Positions 16,935 through 19,779 of a stretch of DNA of 19,779 bases are shown in pieces. The notes beneath the pieces were generated by a model. It was not told where the DNA came from. It saw only the letters and a list, made by a program, of their open reading frames with translations, and did no database searches. This stretch comes from JBBRYW01 sp038237235. Lineage in GTDB: Bacteria > Actinomycetota > Thermoleophilia > Gaiellales > Gaiellaceae. The position numbers and the translations under genes are program-made. The stretch spans positions 1-19,779 of the forward strand of contig JBBRYW010000047.1 of the NCBI GenBank assembly GCA_038237235.1. The letters are read 5' to 3'. Every line of letters starts with the position of its first letter. Position 1 is the stretch's first letter.

Positions 16935-17120
16935 ATGGCGTCCCGACAACGGCGACAGGCGGGAGGAGCAGCGCATGATCGGGGGATCGGCGCGGATCTC
17001 CGCTGCGGCTCGCTCGAGCGATCGGCGGCAGGATAGTCCGTTTCAGCGTGCAAGGCGGACGCGGGCGCGAGCTTGTATGGCCACGACACGATTGATCGTA
17101 GAAGCCACCACCCTGCTGGC

Positions 17121-17126
17121 TACCCT
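17121..17126 (+). promoter_or_regulatory. dnaJ -10 element, leaderless promoter
   Basis: TACCCT fits TA-N3-T. Its last base is 9 nt before the dnaJ ATG at 17135, so the predicted start lies within about 2 nt of the start codon. TTGATC at 17092-17097 resembles a -35 but its spacer (23 bp) is too long. Confidence 0.4.
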
Positions 17127-17134
17127 TGAATCCG

Positions 17135-18253
17135 ATGGCGACGACGCAGCGCGACTACTACGAAGTGCTCGGCGTGGACCGAACAGCCGCCGAGCGAGAG
17201 ATCAAGAAGTCGTTTCGGCGGCTCGCTCGCGAGCTGCACCCCGACGTCTCGGACGCACCGGATGCGGAGACGCGCTTCCGCGAGGCGGCGGAGGCCTACG
17301 AGGTCCTCTCCAAGCCCGAGACTCGAGAGCTTTACGACCGCTATGGGCACGCTGGCCTGCGCAGCGGAGGGTTCCAACCCGGCCATTTCGACGTCGGCAA
17401 CCTGTCCGACCTCCTGTCCGCCTTCTTCGGCGACGACATCTTCGGCGCCGCGACGGGTGGCAGGCGGGGACGCGGTGCGGATGTCGCCGCCGAGTTGGAG
17501 CTCGATCTGCGAGACGCAGCCCGCGGCGTCAAGCGGGATGTCCGCTACTCCGCGTCCGCCGCCTGCACGCGCTGCTCGGGCGACGGGGTCGAGCCCGGAA
17601 GCAGCCCCGTCACATGCCCGACGTGCGACGGCGCCGGCCGCCTCCAGCAGGTCTCCCGGAGCATCTTCGGCGACCTGGTGCGGGCGCAGGTATGCCCGCG
17701 CTGCGCGGGACGCGGGCAGGTCGTGGAGCATCCCTGCACGGCCTGCCGGGGAGAGGGACGCGTGCCGGAGGAGCACGTGCTGGAGGTCGACGTCCCGCCC
17801 GGCATTCACGACGGTCAGCGAATCAGGATCTCGGGCGAGGGGCACGTGGGCCAGCTCGGCGGGCACCCGGGCGACGTGTATGTGCTGATCCGGGTTCGCT
17901 CGGACGAAAGGCTTCTGCGTGACGGTAACGACATCGTTTCCACCGTCGAGCTGACGATCACCCAGGCGGCGCTCGGTGCGCGTGTCCCCGCGGTGACGCT
18001 CGAGGGTGAGACCGAGCTCGAGTTCGACCCGGGCACCCAGCCTGGTGAGGTGCGCGTACTCCGCGGGAGGGGGATGCCGGTGCTGCAAGGGTTCGGCCGA
18101 GGAGATCACCGCGTGCTCGTCAACGTCGCAGTCCCGAGACGCCTGACGCAGGAGCAGCGCGACCTGCTCGAGCAGTTCGAGGCGAGCGCCCACGACGGGA
18201 ACTACCGTCCAGATGAGGGCTTCTTCGAGAAACTGAAGAGCGCCTTCCGCTGA
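17135..18253 (+). CDS. dnaJ: Chaperone DnaJ (type I Hsp40)
   Basis: A 372-aa cochaperone that delivers unfolded proteins to DnaK and stimulates its ATPase. The J domain spans residues 1-72 with HPD at 35-37. A short Gly/Phe-type linker follows (about 75-112). The zinc region has four CxxCxGxG repeats at 144-151 (CTRCSGDG), 161-168, 187-194 and 201-208, so it is a full type I DnaJ. The two C-terminal substrate-binding domains end at LKSAFR. The ATG at 17135 gives the standard MATTQRDYYEVLGV; a TTG at 17126 would add three residues and lies in the predicted -10 box. No grpE or dnaK lies between hrcA and this gene, which fits the stand-alone second DnaJ of Actinobacteria. prmA starts 11 nt after the stop. 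Confidence 0.96.
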   Translation: MATTQRDYYEVLGVDRTAAEREIKKSFRRLARELHPDVSDAPDAETRFREAAEAYEVLSKPETRELYDRYGHAGLRSGGFQPGHFDVGNLSDLLSAFFGDDIFGAATGGRRGRGADVAAELELDLRDAARGVKRDVRYSASAACTRCSGDGVEPGSSPVTCPTCDGAGRLQQVSRSIFGDLVRAQVCPRCAGRGQVVEHPCTACRGEGRVPEEHVLEVDVPPGIHDGQRIRISGEGHVGQLGGHPGDVYVLIRVRSDERLLRDGNDIVSTVELTITQAALGARVPAVTLEGETELEFDPGTQPGEVRVLRGRGMPVLQGFGRGDHRVLVNVAVPRRLTQEQRDLLEQFEASAHDGNYRPDEGFFEKLKSAFR

Positions 18254-18264
18254 CTCTGCGCCGT

Positions 18265-19008
18265 GTGTCCACGGTCGTGCCGCTCGAGCAAGCCGAGCCC
18301 GCCCGAGCCACGATGCTCGAGCTCTTTCCCGAGGGCTTCGAGGAGCTTGCCAAGTCCGATCGCGTCGAGCTCGCTGTCTACACAGACGGAGCGGGTGCCG
18401 CGCGTATGTGGCGCGCCTTCGGCGAGTATTCATGGCGCGAGGTGCCCGAGGACTGGGCGGAGCGCTGGCGCCTTTTTCACAAGCCGGTCCGCATCGGCCG
18501 GCTCTGGATTGGGCCTCCCTGGGAGGAGCCGGCAGAAGAAGCGCTCGCCGTCGTGATCGACCCCGGGCGGGCATTCGGGACGGGCGCGCACGAGACGACC
18601 CGTTTGTGCCTGGAGCTGCTGCTCGAGCTCGAGCCAGGCTCGCTGCTCGATGTGGGGTGCGGCTCAGGCATCCTGTCCATCGCGGCGTCACGTCTCGGGT
18701 TCTCGCCGATCATCGCCGTCGACGACGACCCCATCGCGGTCGGGGTCGCCCTCCAGAACGCCGTCTTGAACGGGGTCCAGCTCGACGTGCGCCTTGCCGA
18801 TGGGACCCAGGATGTGCTGCCATGCATGGACATTGCGGTGGCGAACATCTCGGCGCTCGCCACCCGGGACGTGGCCGCCCGTCTCACGGCGCCCCGGCTG
18901 ATCAGCGCCGGTTACCTCGAGTCCGATTGCATTGCGCTCCCCGGCTATCGGCAATGCGAGCACAGGACGAAGAACGGCTGGGCGGCAGATCTGCTCGAAC
19001 GCGCATGA
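18265..19008 (+). CDS. prmA: Ribosomal protein L11 methyltransferase
   Basis: A 247-aa class I SAM-dependent methyltransferase expected to trimethylate ribosomal protein L11. The N-terminal substrate-recognition domain covers about residues 1-85. The catalytic domain has DPGRAFGTGAHETT (99-112), the signature linker of PrmA with Glu where most members have Pro, the SAM-binding motif LLDVGCGSG (127-135), AVDDDP (151-156) and VANISA (192-197). It is shorter than the E. coli protein (293 aa), mainly in the N-terminal domain. The GTG at 18265 has no Shine-Dalgarno and lies 11 nt after dnaJ, as expected for a cotranscribed gene. dnaJ-prmA adjacency is conserved in Firmicutes as well. Confidence 0.9.
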   Translation: MSTVVPLEQAEPARATMLELFPEGFEELAKSDRVELAVYTDGAGAARMWRAFGEYSWREVPEDWAERWRLFHKPVRIGRLWIGPPWEEPAEEALAVVIDPGRAFGTGAHETTRLCLELLLELEPGSLLDVGCGSGILSIAASRLGFSPIIAVDDDPIAVGVALQNAVLNGVQLDVRLADGTQDVLPCMDIAVANISALATRDVAARLTAPRLISAGYLESDCIALPGYRQCEHRTKNGWAADLLERA

Positions 19009-19009
19009 G

Positions 19010-19015
19010 TAGAGT
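19010..19015 (+). promoter_or_regulatory. Possible mtaB -10 element
   Basis: TAGAGT fits TA-N3-T and its last base is 10 nt before the GTG at 19025, predicting a start about 3 nt before the codon. It lies just after the prmA stop. No -35 is seen, and readthrough from prmA is equally possible. Confidence 0.3.
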
Positions 19016-19024
19016 TCTGGCCCC

Positions 19025-19779
19025 GTGGCGACTTTCACCGCCCGTTTTCTCGGCTGCAAAGTGTCCTCGAGCGATGCGCACGCCGTTCGCGAGGAGCTCG
19101 TTCGCCATGGGCATGTCGAGCGTCTAGGCGACGCGGACGTAGCCGTCGTCAACACCTGCTGCGTCACGAACGAGGCTGTCCGCAAGTCGCGCCAGGCGGT
19201 ACGCCGGGCAGCGCGGCACCACGAGCGCGTCTACGTCACGGGCTGTGCGGCGAATCTCGAGCATGCCTTCGCGGGGTTTCCCGAGAACGTCGTCGTCGTC
19301 TCGAAACGCAGCGAGGAGGCACCGGGCTTCGTCGCCGGCGACGTCGGCCGCGTCGGCTGTGTCCAGGCGGATGCCCGGCTCGACCGTGTTCGCGCGTTCG
19401 TCAAGATTCAGGACGGCTGCTCCTTCTCGTGCGACTTCTGCGTCATTCCGCTCGTCCGGGGCGGAACGCGGAGCCGGCGCGCGGCGGCCGTCCTCGGTGA
19501 GATCCGCAAGCGAGTCGCCCAGGGGCACCGTGAGGTCGTTCTCACCGGCGTCAACCTCGGCTGCTTCCGCGATCGGGAAGCGGGTTATTCGCTGCCGCGC
19601 CTGATCCGGGAGGCCGGCTCGATTCCGGGGCTTGCGCGCCTGCGGCTCTCCTCGATCGAGGTGAATCACTTGACCGGCGATCTGCTGGCGGCGATGCGCG
19701 AGACACCTGCTGTCGCGCGCCACCTGCACGTGCCGCTCCAGTCGGGCGACGACGGTGTCCTGCGCGAGATGGGGAGGCG
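19025..19779 (+). CDS. mtaB: tRNA methylthiotransferase of the MiaB/MtaB family, 3' end outside window
   Basis: Radical SAM enzyme; MtaB converts t6A37 of tRNA to ms2t6A. About 251 codons are visible and the frame runs off the window end. The N-terminal methylthiotransferase domain has its three cluster cysteines: C11 (FLGCKVSSS), C45 (VNTCCVT) and C74 (VTGCAA). The radical SAM motif is C132-x3-C136-x2-C139 in QDGCSFSCDFC. GCKV near the start and the position after dnaJ-prmA favour MtaB; MiaB usually has GCQMN. The Asn that often follows GCKV is Ser here. The GTG at 19025 is chosen because it gives the normal N-terminus. It lies 16 nt after the prmA stop, with no Shine-Dalgarno and a possible -10 TAGAGT at 19010-19015. 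rsmE, which sits before mtaB in Bacillus, is absent. Confidence 0.88.
   Translation, partial: MATFTARFLGCKVSSSDAHAVREELVRHGHVERLGDADVAVVNTCCVTNEAVRKSRQAVRRAARHHERVYVTGCAANLEHAFAGFPENVVVVSKRSEEAPGFVAGDVGRVGCVQADARLDRVRAFVKIQDGCSFSCDFCVIPLVRGGTRSRRAAAVLGEIRKRVAQGHREVVLTGVNLGCFRDREAGYSLPRLIREAGSIPGLARLRLSSIEVNHLTGDLLAAMRETPAVARHLHVPLQSGDDGVLREMGR

Noticed and set aside
16975..17922. Plus-strand frame of 315 codons starting after a good Shine-Dalgarno and running through dnaJ
   Set aside because: Most of it overlaps dnaJ in a different phase with Arg-rich, motif-free translation. Only the start signal is noteworthy and is listed as a finding.
17120..18691. Long minus-strand frame (523 codons) across dnaJ and prmA
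   Set aside because: Antisense shadow of two well-supported genes, with low-complexity Arg/Ala-rich translation.

Overview
The window is a GC-rich, gene-dense bacterial chromosome segment made almost entirely of housekeeping genes. GTG starts are common, Shine-Dalgarno sequences are sparse, and the order comEA-comEC-holA-rpsT-lepA-hemW-hrcA-dnaJ-prmA-mtaB is preserved. Together with a large cyclase/AAA-ATPase/TPR protein and a short nuclease-less ComEC, this suggests an actinobacterium, plausibly a deep-branching one such as Thermoleophilia. The lineage is an inference from style and gene order, not from a phylogenetic marker comparison.

Left part (1-6944): a 5'-truncated class III adenylate cyclase with an AAA ATPase and TPR-like tail runs rightward. 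It overlaps the end of the leftward lysA (diaminopimelate decarboxylase) by 16 bp. lysA is divergent from leuS (leucyl-tRNA synthetase). The lysA-leuS gap holds the most interesting element of the window: a promoter, an apparently leaderless six-codon leader peptide M-R-G-L-L-L-stop with three consecutive Leu codons, a strong hairpin and a U-tailed intrinsic terminator, all ahead of leuS. This has the layout of a ribosome-mediated leucine attenuator controlling leuS.

Middle part (6945-11207): a small secreted protein with a carboxypeptidase-regulatory-like fold is divergent from comEA, with a 7-bp inverted repeat in the shared control region. comEA, comEC (channel part only) and holA follow rightward. 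rpsT runs leftward and shares a CTAG with the end of holA. The 228-bp rpsT-murJ gap contains several stem-loops.

Right part (11208-19779): murJ, lepA, hemW, hrcA, dnaJ, prmA and a 3'-truncated mtaB all run rightward with short gaps or overlaps. The order matches the Bacillus-type lepA-hemW-hrcA-grpE-dnaK-dnaJ-prmA-rsmE-mtaB string with grpE, dnaK and rsmE absent. No CIRCE operator for HrcA is visible.

A recurring feature is that -10-like hexamers lie only 6-9 nt before the start codon of several genes (leuS leader peptide, comEA, holA, dnaJ, mtaB), where no Shine-Dalgarno is seen. This points to leaderless transcripts. No tRNA, rRNA, CRISPR, insertion sequence, phage or integrase gene was found.
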